Source of the DNA: Mesorhizobium sp. INR15
GTDB lineage: Bacteria; Pseudomonadota; Alphaproteobacteria; Rhizobiales; Rhizobiaceae
Length of the DNA stretch: 64,000 nt
Assembly: GCF_015500075.1 (NCBI RefSeq)
Contig: NZ_CP045496.1
Coordinates: 1,488,001-1,552,000, forward strand
Direction of reading: 5' to 3'
Every line of letters begins with the position of its first letter. Position 1 is the first letter of the stretch. Shown here in pieces: positions 15,896 to 24,985 of this stretch. A program made the position numbers and the translations under genes. The notes below the pieces were generated by a model that made no database searches, was not told the DNA's origin, and saw only the letters and a program-made list of their open reading frames with translations.

Positions 15896-17716
15896 CTACC
15901 CCTCCATCTCTTCGCGCAGCATCTCCAGTTCCAGCCATTCCTCCTCGAGCGTCGCCAAGGTGGCACGCTCCTTGTCTAGAGCTGCGATGGTCTTCTGGAA
16001 CGAGGCCGGATCGCGCTCGTAATAGGCCGGATCAGCGATGTTGTTCTCCAGCCGCGAGATCGACGTCATCACCGCTTCGATCTTCTTGGGCAGCGATTCC
16101 AGCGCGAATTTCTGTTTGAACGACAGCTTTTTGGCTGGACCCTTCTGTGCCGCCGTCTCGCTTTTGACGGGTGCCGTCGCCTCGCCATTCTCAGCCTTCG
16201 CCCGGGCCTTGCGGTCATCAAGCTTTGTGCCGCCACGCTGCGCCAGCATGTCCGAGTAACCGCCGGCATATTCGATCCAGCGGCCGGCGCCGTCAGGCGC
16301 GATCAGGCTGGTGACGGTGCGGTCGAGGAAGTCGCGATCGTGGCTGACGAGGATGACGGTGCCGGCAAAGCCGGCGACCAGTTCCTGCAGCAGTTCCAGC
16401 GTCTCCATGTCGAGATCGTTTGTCGGCTCGTCGAGCACCAGAAGATTTGCCGGTCGCGCCAGCACACGGGCAAGCAGCAGCCGGGCCCGTTCACCGCCAG
16501 AGAGTTCGCGCACCGGTGTCCGCGCCTGTTCCGGCTTGAACAGGAAGTCCTTCATGTAGGAGACGACATGGCGCTGCTCGCCATTGATGACGAGGTTTTC
16601 GCCACGCCCGTCGGTGAGGTATTGCGCCAAGGTTTCGGCGGGGTCGACGGCTTCGCGCTTCTGGTCGAGCGTGGCGATCTCCAGATTGGTGCCGAGCCGG
16701 ACCGAGCCGACATCCGGCTTCATCTCGCCGGTCAGCATCTTCAGCAGCGTCGTCTTGCCGGCGCCGTTCGGTCCGACAAGGCCAATGCGGTCGCCGCGCT
16801 GGATACGGGTGGAGAATTCCTTGACCACGGTCAGGTCGCCAAAGCTCTTGGCGATGTTCTTGGCCTCGATCACCAGCTTGCCGGATTCGGCCGCGTCGCT
16901 GGCCACCATGGTCGCCGCGCCCTCGGCGCCGCGATGGCCGCGATGGCGCTGGCGCATGGTCTGCAATTCGCCGAGACGCCGCATGTTGCGCTTGCGCCGC
17001 GCGGTCACGCCATAGCGTAGCCAATGCTCCTCGCGCACGATCTGGCGGCCAAGCTTGTGCTGTTCGCGCTCTTCTTCCTCGAGCACCAGATCGCGCCATT
17101 CCTCGAAATGGCCAAAGCCCTTGTCCAGCCGGCGGGTCTGGCCGCGATCGAGCCAGATGGTGGCGCGCGATACACGTTCGAGAAAACGGCGGTCGTGCGA
17201 GATGACGATCAACGCGGAAGAGGTGCGGCTGAGTTCTTCTTCGAGCCATTCGATCACCTGGAGGTCGAGATGGTTCGTCGGCTCATCAAGCAGCAGGATG
17301 TCGGGTTCCGGCGCCATGACGCGGGCAAGGGCGGCGCGCCGCGCCTCGCCACCCGAGAGATCATTGGGGCGCTCTTCGCCGGACAGACCGAGATGTTCCA
17401 TCAGGTAGCTCGCCCGATAAGGATCGTCGGCAGGTCCAAGTCCGGCCTCGACATAGGCGCGGACAGAGGCAAAGCCCTCCATGTCGGGCATCTGCGGCAG
17501 ATAGCGAATGGTGGCCGAAGGCTGGCGGAACACTTCGCCATCCTGCGGCTCGATCAGCCCGGCTGCGATCTTCAGCAGCGTCGACTTGCCGGAGCCGTTA
17601 CGGCCGACTAGGGCGATCTTGTCGCCGGCCGAAGCGGTCAAGGCAGCGCCATCCAGCAGAGGCGTGCCGCCAAAGGTCAGTTTTATCCCGTCGAGATTGA
17701 GAAGAGGCGGGGCCAT
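15896..17716 (-). CDS. uup: ABC-F family ATPase (Uup-like)
   Basis: Cytosolic duplicated ATPase without membrane domains. It has 606 residues with Walker A GRNGSGKST and signature LSGGEARRA in the first half, and GPNGAGKTTL and LSGGERARL in the second. LLLDEPTNHLD and LVLDEPTNDLD are the Walker B regions. The linker is Arg-rich and the C-terminus is a charged coiled coil (KKIEAVMTSISRLENNIADP), as in Uup, which acts on ribosomes and branched DNA. The start MAPPLLNLDG at 17716 is chosen over a longer reading. thiN-like TPK lies 1 base upstream, so the two may be co-transcribed. Confidence 0.9.
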   Translation of the reverse strand: MAPPLLNLDGIKLTFGGTPLLDGAALTASAGDKIALVGRNGSGKSTLLKIAAGLIEPQDGEVFRQPSATIRYLPQMPDMEGFASVRAYVEAGLGPADDPYRASYLMEHLGLSGEERPNDLSGGEARRAALARVMAPEPDILLLDEPTNHLDLQVIEWLEEELSRTSSALIVISHDRRFLERVSRATIWLDRGQTRRLDKGFGHFEEWRDLVLEEEEREQHKLGRQIVREEHWLRYGVTARRKRNMRRLGELQTMRQRHRGHRGAEGAATMVASDAAESGKLVIEAKNIAKSFGDLTVVKEFSTRIQRGDRIGLVGPNGAGKTTLLKMLTGEMKPDVGSVRLGTNLEIATLDQKREAVDPAETLAQYLTDGRGENLVINGEQRHVVSYMKDFLFKPEQARTPVRELSGGERARLLLARVLARPANLLVLDEPTNDLDMETLELLQELVAGFAGTVILVSHDRDFLDRTVTSLIAPDGAGRWIEYAGGYSDMLAQRGGTKLDDRKARAKAENGEATAPVKSETAAQKGPAKKLSFKQKFALESLPKKIEAVMTSISRLENNIADPAYYERDPASFQKTIAALDKERATLATLEEEWLELEMLREEMEG

Positions 17717-17717
17717 G

Positions 17718-18362
17718 TCAACTTTCAGGCAAGGGGTAAGGGTGGGCAAGCAGCAGCGCGCGGCCATGGCCAAGCGCGATCTGGAGGCTGCCCTTGACTT
17801 CGTTGGAGATGGTCAGCGACGAACCGAACGCGACCTCGACATGGTTCAGCGGCCATTTGGCGCCGATGACGGTCAGGCCGGAGAGTTCGGAAAAACCAAG
17901 GATCGAAAACAGCGTGCCGTCGGCAAAGTCGAAGCCGGCTTTCCCGGGCAGCAAGGGGATGCCCTCCTGCGCACCACTGGTCAGCAGCACTTTTGTTCCG
18001 GCCTCGGCCAACTTCAGGCCGAGTGCCAGATGCAGGAAGGCGTGATCGGCACGCTTGCCGCCAAAGGCGCCGACGAGAATAAGGCTGGTGGCGCCATGCT
18101 CCAGCGCGGCCGATATGGCGAGTTCGCCATCGGTCTTGTCCTTCTCGGCAGGGAAAGTCCGCCGGGGCACCGAAGCGAGATCATCCGGCAAGTTGGCCGG
18201 CACCGAGTCGAAGTCACCGACCCAGAGTTCCGGCATCAGGCCCAGCGTGCGCGCATGGCCAATGCCGGCGTCGGCCGCGATCACGCGTGTGCCCTCGACC
18301 TGACGGTCGAGCCGGGGCGTGCGGATGAGATCGCCGCCAAGCAGGATGGTGAAAGTGCTCAT
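17718..18362 (-). CDS. Thiamine pyrophosphokinase
   Basis: Transfers pyrophosphate from ATP to thiamine, giving TPP directly. The 214 residues contain the family motifs ADAGIGHARTLG, VGDFDSVP and EKDKTDGELA in the catalytic N-terminal half and a C-terminal thiamine-binding beta domain (LNHVEVAFGSSLTISNEV). The ATG at 18362 begins MSTFTILLGGDLI. It is transcribed away from the TPP riboswitch and thiBPQ uptake operon, so import and activation of thiamine are encoded back to back. No riboswitch is visible on this gene's own side. Confidence 0.92.
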   Translation of the reverse strand: MSTFTILLGGDLIRTPRLDRQVEGTRVIAADAGIGHARTLGLMPELWVGDFDSVPANLPDDLASVPRRTFPAEKDKTDGELAISAALEHGATSLILVGAFGGKRADHAFLHLALGLKLAEAGTKVLLTSGAQEGIPLLPGKAGFDFADGTLFSILGFSELSGLTVIGAKWPLNHVEVAFGSSLTISNEVKGSLQIALGHGRALLLAHPYPLPES

Positions 18363-18465
18363 ATGCGTGGCCCTTATCAGCCCCGCAAAGGAAACGGAAG
18401 GCCGTGACCTGTAGCCCCGGCAAACTTCCACTTGCACGGTACAGCCGCCGGGCCTATGTGTCGAA

Positions 18466-18578
18466 ACGCTCTAACGGGGTGCCGGACGCGATCTTCGCGG
18501 ACCGGCTGAGAGGCAGTCTCGCCAACCCGCTGAACCTGATCCGGCTTGTACCGGCGGAGGGATTAGACGTTTCGGTAA
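18466..18578 (+). ncRNA. TPP riboswitch (THI element)
   Basis: The conserved elements occur in order. GGGGTGCC is at 18476-18483, a variable stem follows, CTGAGA is at 18506-18511, then AACCCGCTGAACCTGAT at 18534-18550, and finally CCGGC-x-GTA-CCGGCGGAGGGA with the closing stem to about 18576. This binds thiamine pyrophosphate and lies directly upstream of thiBPQ. Confidence 0.95.
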
Positions 18579-18583
18579 GCCGA

Positions 18584-18618
18584 CGCCTCAATTCCTTTCA
18601 ATTTGAACGAAGGAGGCG
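18584..18618 (+). promoter_or_regulatory. Shine-Dalgarno-sequestering hairpin of the TPP riboswitch
   Basis: CGCCTC (18584-18589) is complementary to GAGGCG (18613-18618), which overlaps the strong ribosome site AAGGAGG (18610-18616) of thiB. This suits a translational off switch when TPP is bound. No T-run follows, which argues against transcription termination. Confidence 0.65.
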
Positions 18619-18621
18619 CCG

Positions 18622-19629
18622 ATGCGCACGTTTTTCTACCCCGTTGTCCCGGCAATCGTCATTGTGGCTCTTGGTGTTGCCAGTCCGGCCTTCGCCAAGG
18701 ACAAGCTCACCGTCTACACCTATGAAAGCTTCACCGCCGATTGGGGCCCGGGCCCCGTGGTGAAGAAGGAATTCGAAGCCGAATGCGGCTGCGATGTCGA
18801 ATTCGTCTCGGTCGCCGACGGCGTGGCGCTGCTCAACCGCGTCAAGCTGGAAGGGGCCTCGACCAAGGCCGACATCGTGCTTGGCCTCGACACCAACCTG
18901 ACCGCCGAGGCCAAGGCCACAGGCCTGTTCGCGCCGCATGGCGCGGTGGCCGACGTCAATGTGCCGGGCGGCTGGAGCGACGATACATTCGTGCCCTACG
19001 ACTACGGCTATTTCGCTGTCGTCTATGACACCGAAAGGCTGAAGACGCCGCCGAAGAGCCTGAAGGAATTGGTCGAGGGCAGCGCCGGCGACAAGATCGT
19101 CATCCAGGATCCGCGCACCTCGACGCCGGGCCTTGGCCTGCTCTTGTGGGTGAAGTCGGTCTATGGTGACAAGGCGCCGGAGGCCTGGGCCAAGCTCAAG
19201 TCGAAGGTGCTTACCGTCACGCCGGGCTGGAGCGAGGCCTACGGCCTGTTCACCAAGGGCGAGGCTCCGATGGTGCTGTCCTACACGACGTCACCGGCCT
19301 ACCACATGGTTGCCGAGAACACCGAGCGCTACCAGGCAGCTTCCTTTGAGGAAGGCGAGTATCTGCAGATCGAGGTTGCCGGCATCACCACGTCAGGCGC
19401 CAAGAACCCGCTGGCCGAGAAGTTCATGGCCTTCATGACCGGGCCGAAATTCCAGGACGCCATTCCGGAAACCAACTGGATGTACCCGGCCGGCAAGACC
19501 GGCAAGCCGCTCAATCCGGCCTTCGACAAGCTGGTGAAGCCGACCAAGACCTTGCTGTTCAGCCCGGAAGAAGTTGCCGCCAATCGCAAGGCGTGGGTTG
19601 ATGAATGGCTGGCCGTGATGAGCAAATAA
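18622..19629 (+). CDS. thiB: Thiamine ABC transporter, periplasmic binding protein
   Basis: 335 residues with a signal peptide (MRTFFYPVVPAIVIVALGVA, cleavage near AFAKD). The mature start KLTVYTYESFTADWGPGPVV is characteristic of ThiB, as are the interlobe segments VPYDYGYFAVVYD and TTSPAYHM. It captures thiamine or its phosphates in the periplasm and delivers them to ThiP/ThiQ. It is the first gene of thiBPQ, with strong ribosome site AAGGAGG controlled by the riboswitch. Confidence 0.95.
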   Translation: MRTFFYPVVPAIVIVALGVASPAFAKDKLTVYTYESFTADWGPGPVVKKEFEAECGCDVEFVSVADGVALLNRVKLEGASTKADIVLGLDTNLTAEAKATGLFAPHGAVADVNVPGGWSDDTFVPYDYGYFAVVYDTERLKTPPKSLKELVEGSAGDKIVIQDPRTSTPGLGLLLWVKSVYGDKAPEAWAKLKSKVLTVTPGWSEAYGLFTKGEAPMVLSYTTSPAYHMVAENTERYQAASFEEGEYLQIEVAGITTSGAKNPLAEKFMAFMTGPKFQDAIPETNWMYPAGKTGKPLNPAFDKLVKPTKTLLFSPEEVAANRKAWVDEWLAVMSK

Positions 19630-19637
19630 GCAACGCG

Positions 19638-21257
19638 ATGGCGCCGGCGCTTCCGACCGATTCCCGTGTCAACGCCGGCGTTCTCGCGCTCGCGGCAATC
19701 GCGCTGCTGATCGGCGGCGCGTTTGCCGGGCTGCTTTTCGAAGGCGTTCAAGACCTTTCGGGCGCCCGGGCAGCCTTCGATCCCTTTCTTCTGCGCGTCG
19801 TTCGCTTCACCTTGTGGCAGGCAGCCCTCTCGACGCTGCTTTCGGTGGCGCCGGCTCTGTTCGTGGCGCGTGCGCTGTCGCGGCATCCACGCTTCTTCGG
19901 CCGCGGCTTCATCCTGCAACTCTTCGCCGTGCCGCTGGCGTTGCCGGCCATCGTTGCGGCCCTCGGCATTCTGGCGCTCTATGGCCATGCCGGTTATTTC
20001 GCCGGCCTGTTCAATGCATTCGGGGAGCAGGGCTGGCCTGATATCTATGGCCTGTCCGGGATTCTCATCGCCCATGTCTTCTTCAACCTGCCGCTCAGCG
20101 TGCGGCTGTTTCTAGAGTCCCTGCAGACCATACAGGCCGACCAGTGGCGGCTGGCGAGCCAGCTCGGCATGGGTGCCCGGCCGGCGTTCCGGCTGATCGA
20201 ATGGCCGACATTGCGTGCGGCGCTACCCGGCGTTGCCGGACTTGTCTTCATGCTCTGCATCACGTCGTTCACGATTGTCCTCATCCTGGGTGGCGGGCCG
20301 CGCGCGACGACACTCGAAGTCGGTATCTATCAGTCGCTGCGGTTCGATTTCGATCCGGCGCGCGCGGTGACGCTGACGCTGCTGCAGATCGCTCTAACCT
20401 TCGCCGTCATGCTGGGTTTGGCACGGCTTGGCGCCAACACCATAGGCGACGCCAACCTGCCGGTGGCACCACGCGGCTATCTCTCGGCGAGTGTGGCCGA
20501 GACCGCACTGAACACAGTGCTTATAATCCTGGCGCTGCTGTTCGTCGTCGGACCGATGGCGGCCACGGTGATGGCCGGGCTTGGCGCTGACCTGGGCCGG
20601 CTGGCGGGAGAGGCCGCCGTACGGCAAGCAACGCTGACCAGCGCCGGGCTGGCCTTCCTGTCGGCATTGCTCTCGGTGATGCTTTCGCTGGCATTGACCA
20701 TGGCGCGCCGGGCGCTGGCGTTGAGCCGCCGTACTGGCCGGAAAGCCTTGCTTGAACATGCGACCGATACCGGCGCCGGCTTTGTCCTCGTCGTGCCACC
20801 GATCGTCATTGGCGCCGGCTGGTTCCTGCTGCTGCGCCATGTCGGCGATGTCTTTGCCATCGCGCCGATCATGGTCGTCACCGTCAACGCCGTGATGGCG
20901 ATGCCCTTCGCACTGCGCGCCGTGCGCCCCGCCTATGATGCAGCGAGCGAGCGCCACGAAAGGCTTTGCGCACAGCTCGGCATTTCGGGCTGGACCAGGC
21001 TGAGGCTGGTCGACTGGCCGTCGCTGCGGCGGCCGCTCGCCACTGGCTTCGCTTTCGCCATGGCGCTGTCGCTCGGCGATCTTGGCGTCATCGCGCTGTT
21101 CGGCAGCGATTCCGTCCAGACATTGCCCTATCTCTTGCTGGCGCGCATGGGTAGCTACCGTACCGCGGACGCCGCCGGCCTGGCGCTGCTGCTCGGTGTC
21201 GTTTGCCTGGCGCTGATCCTCGCCGCCGACTGGCTGGGACGAGGGAAAAGAGCATGA
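19638..21257 (+). CDS. thiP: Thiamine ABC transporter, permease
   Basis: A fused double permease of 539 residues with about twelve membrane segments. Each half has an EAA-like loop (QLGMGARPAFRLIEWPTLRA and QLGISGWTRLRLVDWPSLRR) that docks onto the ATPase. The start is uncertain: ATG 19638 lies 8 bases after the thiB stop, while ATG 19605 would overlap thiB by 25 bases. The first hydrophobic segment begins soon after 19638, which I prefer. It is the second gene of the riboswitch-controlled operon. Confidence 0.93.
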   Translation: MAPALPTDSRVNAGVLALAAIALLIGGAFAGLLFEGVQDLSGARAAFDPFLLRVVRFTLWQAALSTLLSVAPALFVARALSRHPRFFGRGFILQLFAVPLALPAIVAALGILALYGHAGYFAGLFNAFGEQGWPDIYGLSGILIAHVFFNLPLSVRLFLESLQTIQADQWRLASQLGMGARPAFRLIEWPTLRAALPGVAGLVFMLCITSFTIVLILGGGPRATTLEVGIYQSLRFDFDPARAVTLTLLQIALTFAVMLGLARLGANTIGDANLPVAPRGYLSASVAETALNTVLIILALLFVVGPMAATVMAGLGADLGRLAGEAAVRQATLTSAGLAFLSALLSVMLSLALTMARRALALSRRTGRKALLEHATDTGAGFVLVVPPIVIGAGWFLLLRHVGDVFAIAPIMVVTVNAVMAMPFALRAVRPAYDAASERHERLCAQLGISGWTRLRLVDWPSLRRPLATGFAFAMALSLGDLGVIALFGSDSVQTLPYLLLARMGSYRTADAAGLALLLGVVCLALILAADWLGRGKRA

Positions 21258-22042
21258 TGCCTCCCAGAAAAGACCGGACCGGAACGGCCAAGGGTGTGGC
21301 TGTGCGCCTGGACAAGGCGTCGTTCAGCTATGGCGAAGCGCCGCTTGTTTTCGATGCCGAGTTCGCGACGTCGAGAATCACCGCCATCATGGGACCGAGC
21401 GGTTCGGGAAAATCGACGTTGCTCAATCTGGTGGCCGGGTTTGAGACGCCTCAGTCGGGCCGCGTCCTGATCGACGGCGCCGATGTTGGCACTGAGCCGC
21501 CCTCGGCGCGCCCGGTGTCGATGGTGTTCCAGGAAAACAACCTGTTTGCCCATCTGTCGGTTCAGCAGAATGTCGGTCTCGGCCGCTCACCATCCCTGCG
21601 GCTGACGGAAGCCGATCAAACGGCGATCGCCGATGCGCTCGAACGCACCGGCCTTGCCGGCAAGGAAAAGCGCCTGCCGCGTGAACTCTCCGGCGGTGAG
21701 CGGCAGCGCGTTGCACTGGCGCGCGTCCTGGTGCGTGACCGGCCGGTGCTGCTGCTCGACGAACCCTTTGCCTCGCTTGGGCCGGCGCTACGCGCCGATA
21801 TGCTCGACCTTGTCGCCGCCGTTCATGCCGAACGCAGGATGACCGTGCTGTTCGTCACGCATCAGCCCGAAGATGCCCGCCGCATCGGCGAGCATGTGGT
21901 TTTCCTGGACAATGGCGTTGTCGCGGCAACTGGCGAGGCGGACAATTTCTTCGCCGGGACTGGTCCGGACGCATTCCGACGCTATATCGGCGCAAGTGCC
22001 ACCGATGCCGTATCACGAGATATTGCCCGGAAGCGGACATAA
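21254..22042 (+). CDS. thiQ: Thiamine ABC transporter, ATP-binding protein
   Basis: 262 residues. Walker A GPSGSGKSTLL, signature LSGGERQRVALARVL, Walker B LLLDEPFASLG and switch His in VTHQPEDARR are all present. Its ATG overlaps the thiP stop (ATGA, 21254-21257), and an ATG three bases later is an alternative. It energises thiamine import through ThiP. It is the last gene of the operon, followed by a GC-rich hairpin at 22119-22135. Confidence 0.94.
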   Translation: MMPPRKDRTGTAKGVAVRLDKASFSYGEAPLVFDAEFATSRITAIMGPSGSGKSTLLNLVAGFETPQSGRVLIDGADVGTEPPSARPVSMVFQENNLFAHLSVQQNVGLGRSPSLRLTEADQTAIADALERTGLAGKEKRLPRELSGGERQRVALARVLVRDRPVLLLDEPFASLGPALRADMLDLVAAVHAERRMTVLFVTHQPEDARRIGEHVVFLDNGVVAATGEADNFFAGTGPDAFRRYIGASATDAVSRDIARKRT

Positions 22043-22118
22043 TTTACGGTCAAACCGGCTCAAGGCGATGTGACGCTTGCTTGCCATGGTCGGTGTAGTG
22101 TGGCTAGGTCCGCCCTAC

Positions 22119-22135
22119 CGGGCCGGCACGGCCCG
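22119..22135 (+). terminator. GC-rich hairpin downstream of thiQ
   Basis: CGGGCC, loop GGCAC, GGCCCG. No clear T-run follows, so termination activity is uncertain. Confidence 0.35.
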
Positions 22136-22203
22136 TGATTTGCCTGCATCATCCGCTGTTCGTCCCAAGGGGCGCGCGACGGGTGCTGTAGCAGTTTGAT
22201 TTT

Positions 22204-23769
22204 GTGTGTGACGATTCCGAAGATCGCCCCCGGTTTTCGAGGTCACACGCCAAGACCCGAAAGGAAGCCGTTCTGCCGACCGGCGCTGACAAATTTCGAC
22301 TGAATCCGCTGGCGCGCTTCCTGGCGCTGGCCGGCTTGACCGTGGCGCTGGCAAGCTGCCAGATGTTCACGCCTCCGGCGGTTCAGGAATCCGGCTTCCA
22401 GCCGTCCGATAGGCCGATCACCGTTGATAACGTCGCCGCCAACAGCAAGCTCGCGGAGATGGCGAAGGCGCAGCATCCGCGCATTCTGGCCACCTATGGC
22501 GGTGAATATTCCGATCCCAAGCTTGAGCGCATGGTGGCCAAGGTTGTCGGCAACCTGACGGTTGTGTCGGCCAACCCGACCCAGACCTATCGCATCACCA
22601 TTCTCAACTCGCCCAACGTCAATGCCTTCGCCTTGCCGGGCGGCTACCTCTACATCACGCGCGGCTTGCTGGCGCTCGCCAATGATTCGGCCGAGCTTGC
22701 CGCTGTCATCGCGCATGAGATGGGCCATGTTACCGCCAATCACGGCCTCCAGCGCCAGCAATTGGAAGCCGAGGAAGGACTGGCGACCAAGGTCGTCTCG
22801 GACGTGCTGGGCGACAGCCCGACCGCCAAGGCGGCGCTGATCCGTGGCAAGCTCAGGCTTGCCCAGTTCTCACGCAACCAGGAACTGGAGGCCGATGCCA
22901 TCGGCATCAAGTCGATCGGCGAAGCCGGTTACGATCCGTTTGCCGCCGGCCGCTTCCTGCAGTCGATGTCGGCCTATACCGATTTCCGTTCGATCAGCGG
23001 CGCCACCGACGCCAGCCTCGACTTCCTGGCCACCCATCCGAACACGCCGCAGCGTATCGATCTGGCGCAGCGCCATGCCCGCCAGTTCGGCGCGCCGGGC
23101 GTGGGCACGCGTGATCGCGATTCCTTCCTCGCCGGCATAGACGGCCTGCTTTACGGCGACACGCCGGAAGAGGGCTATGTGCGTGGCGAAACCTTCCTGC
23201 ATCCTGGGCTTGGTGTGTCCTTCTCGGTGCCAGAGGGTTTCATCATCGACAATTCGGCGGCGGCTGTGACCGCGACGGGTCCCGGCGACATGGCGATCCG
23301 CTTCGACGGCGTTTCGATCGACAAGAACCGGGCGCTGACCGACTATGTCAGGAGCGGCTGGGTCGCCGGTCTCGACGACAGCACGGTGAAGCAGGAGACC
23401 ATCAACGGCAACGAGGCGGCGACCGCGCATGCCGGCGCCGAAGGCTGGCAATTCGATATCGCGGTGATCCGCGCCGGCGGCCAGGTCTACCGGTTGCTGA
23501 CCGCCGCACCCTCCGCCAGCACTTCGCTGGATACCGTGGCGCGTTCGGTCAGCGGTTCGTTCCGTATTCTGAGCGCGGCAGAGAAGGCGGCATTGAAGCC
23601 GCTGCATATCCGTGTGGTTACCGTGCAGCCGGGGCAGACGATGGGGTCACTTTCGGCTCAGATGGTTGGTGTCGACCGCAAGCTCGATCTTTTCCGTGTG
23701 CTCAACGCGCTGTCGCCGGGCGCTGCTGTGTCGGCCGGCGACAAGGTCAAGATCATCACCGACAAGTAG
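22204..23769 (+). CDS. M48-family metalloprotease, lipoprotein
   Basis: 521 residues. A hydrophobic N-terminal segment ends in the lipobox LASC with Cys52, indicating an outer-membrane or periplasmic lipoprotein. The zinc motif HEMGH is at 171-175, with the probable third ligand Glu229 in QELEADAIG. A C-terminal part from about 320 includes a LysM-like end (VTVQPGQTMGSLSAQMVGV). This resembles BepA/LoiP-like periplasmic proteases that oversee outer-membrane assembly. The first available start is GTG 22204. No ATG precedes the lipobox, so the exact start is uncertain. Confidence 0.88.
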   Translation: MCDDSEDRPRFSRSHAKTRKEAVLPTGADKFRLNPLARFLALAGLTVALASCQMFTPPAVQESGFQPSDRPITVDNVAANSKLAEMAKAQHPRILATYGGEYSDPKLERMVAKVVGNLTVVSANPTQTYRITILNSPNVNAFALPGGYLYITRGLLALANDSAELAAVIAHEMGHVTANHGLQRQQLEAEEGLATKVVSDVLGDSPTAKAALIRGKLRLAQFSRNQELEADAIGIKSIGEAGYDPFAAGRFLQSMSAYTDFRSISGATDASLDFLATHPNTPQRIDLAQRHARQFGAPGVGTRDRDSFLAGIDGLLYGDTPEEGYVRGETFLHPGLGVSFSVPEGFIIDNSAAAVTATGPGDMAIRFDGVSIDKNRALTDYVRSGWVAGLDDSTVKQETINGNEAATAHAGAEGWQFDIAVIRAGGQVYRLLTAAPSASTSLDTVARSVSGSFRILSAAEKAALKPLHIRVVTVQPGQTMGSLSAQMVGVDRKLDLFRVLNALSPGAAVSAGDKVKIITDK

Positions 23770-23785
23770 GCTCCGATTCCAAGGC

Positions 23786-24643
23786 TCAGGCAGCCATGAA
23801 TTCCGGGTTCTGCCTGACCAGCGCCACCTTGAGCTTTTCCATGGCGCGCGCCTCAATCTGCCGCACCCGTTCCTTGGATATGCCGAGCGTCTCGCCGAGC
23901 GCTTCGAGCGTGGCACCCTCGTCACTGAGGCGGCGTTCCTCGATGATCCGGAGTTCGCGGGTGTTGAGCGCGCGAAGCGCCTGCCTCAGCCAGAGCGAAC
24001 GGCGCTCGACATCGATCGTGTCGCTGGCGACTTCGTCCGGCAAGGGATCATCCGAGATCAGAAAATCCATCCGCTCGGCTGAGCCGGACTCGTCGGCCAG
24101 CGGAGCATTGAGTGAGGAATCAGGCGCCGAGAGGCGCGAATCCATCATCGCCACATCGGCTTCGGAAACTCCAAGCGCCACCGAAACCTCGCGGTAGAGC
24201 GTGGCGTTCGACAGCGGTTCAGTGCCGTTAGCCAGCCGGGCGCGCAGGCGGCGCAGGTTGAAGAACAGCGCCTTCTGCGCCGAGCTGGTTCCGCCGCGCA
24301 CGATCGACCAGTTACGCAGGATGTAATCCTGCATCGAGGCACGAATCCACCACGTCGCATAGGTCGAAAACCGCACCTCGCGCTCCGGCTCGAACCGGGC
24401 GGCCGCTTCCAGCAAACCGACATGACCTTCCTGCACCAGGTCGCCGAGGGGCAGGCCGTAGTGGCGGAATTTGGAGGCCATGGAAATGACCAGCCGCATA
24501 TGTGCGACGGTGATGCTGTGCAGAGCCTGCTGGTCGTTGTCCTCTTTCCAGCGCAATGCGAGCCGATGCTCCTCGTCACGCTCGAGATAGGGGGCTCTCA
24601 TTGCCGCGCGGACCATGGTCCGACCTGCCGTGTCCTGCATCAT
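23786..24643 (-). CDS. rpoH2: RNA polymerase heat-shock sigma factor, RpoH2 type
   Basis: 285 residues. Region 2 contains the core-binding and -10 helices (GDLVQEGHVGLLEAAARFEP, FSTYATWWIRASMQDYILRN). The RpoH box reads like AQKALFFNLRRLRARL, and region 4 carries LSDEGATLEALGETLGISKE and RVRQIEARAMEKLK. In rhizobia RpoH2 serves stress genes under the general stress response and RpoH1 the classical heat shock. Shorter length and sequence feel favour RpoH2, but without alignment this is tentative. The start at 24643 has GGGAGC upstream. A long upstream in-frame extension is non-conserved in character and rejected. Confidence 0.88.
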   Translation of the reverse strand: MMQDTAGRTMVRAAMRAPYLERDEEHRLALRWKEDNDQQALHSITVAHMRLVISMASKFRHYGLPLGDLVQEGHVGLLEAAARFEPEREVRFSTYATWWIRASMQDYILRNWSIVRGGTSSAQKALFFNLRRLRARLANGTEPLSNATLYREVSVALGVSEADVAMMDSRLSAPDSSLNAPLADESGSAERMDFLISDDPLPDEVASDTIDVERRSLWLRQALRALNTRELRIIEERRLSDEGATLEALGETLGISKERVRQIEARAMEKLKVALVRQNPEFMAA

Positions 24644-24985
24644 GCCGCGCTCCCTGTTCCGAACGATGCGGGTGGGCCTTGCAACGTTCTTTTCCTGGCT
24701 TGGCATCGTGGTGGTTGAAAAGGTGACGCCGGGCCCTACAACAGCCATGAACGTGCCACGTGCGGGAATGGTTCCGCCGCCGCCGCGCTTCATCACGCGC
24801 GGTCCGCGAGGCTTTGGAGGCGGTTTGCGGCAGCGCAAATGCCGTCGAGAAAACCTGTTGTGAGAATCTGATTTCAGATTTGTATTGTTTTTGAAATTCT
24901 GTTCCTTATTTTCCCATCGAATATCTGTCAGTTTCCAGCATTCACAAAAAGCCTGGGATCAGGCCAAGGACGGGATCACAGAAAA
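24644..24985. other. Divergent regulatory region rpoH2 / cystine-type ABC transporter
   Basis: 342 bases without a gene. The right half (24860-24960) is markedly AT-rich. It holds the dyad AATCTG-ATTT-CAGATT at 24865-24880. I looked for a GGAAC-N16/17-CGTT (EcfG) promoter for rpoH2 on the minus strand and found none with correct spacing. Confidence 0.6.
24865..24880. promoter_or_regulatory. AATCTG-N4-CAGATT dyad
   Basis: A perfect 6-bp inverted repeat with a 4-bp centre in the AT-rich part of the divergent promoter region. It could be an operator for the transporter operon. Confidence 0.3.

Noticed and set aside
24644..24985. EcfG (GGAAC-N16/17-CGTT) promoter for rpoH2
   Set aside because: The nearest GAAC...CGTT pair has a 20-base spacer and a degenerate -35, so I did not call it.
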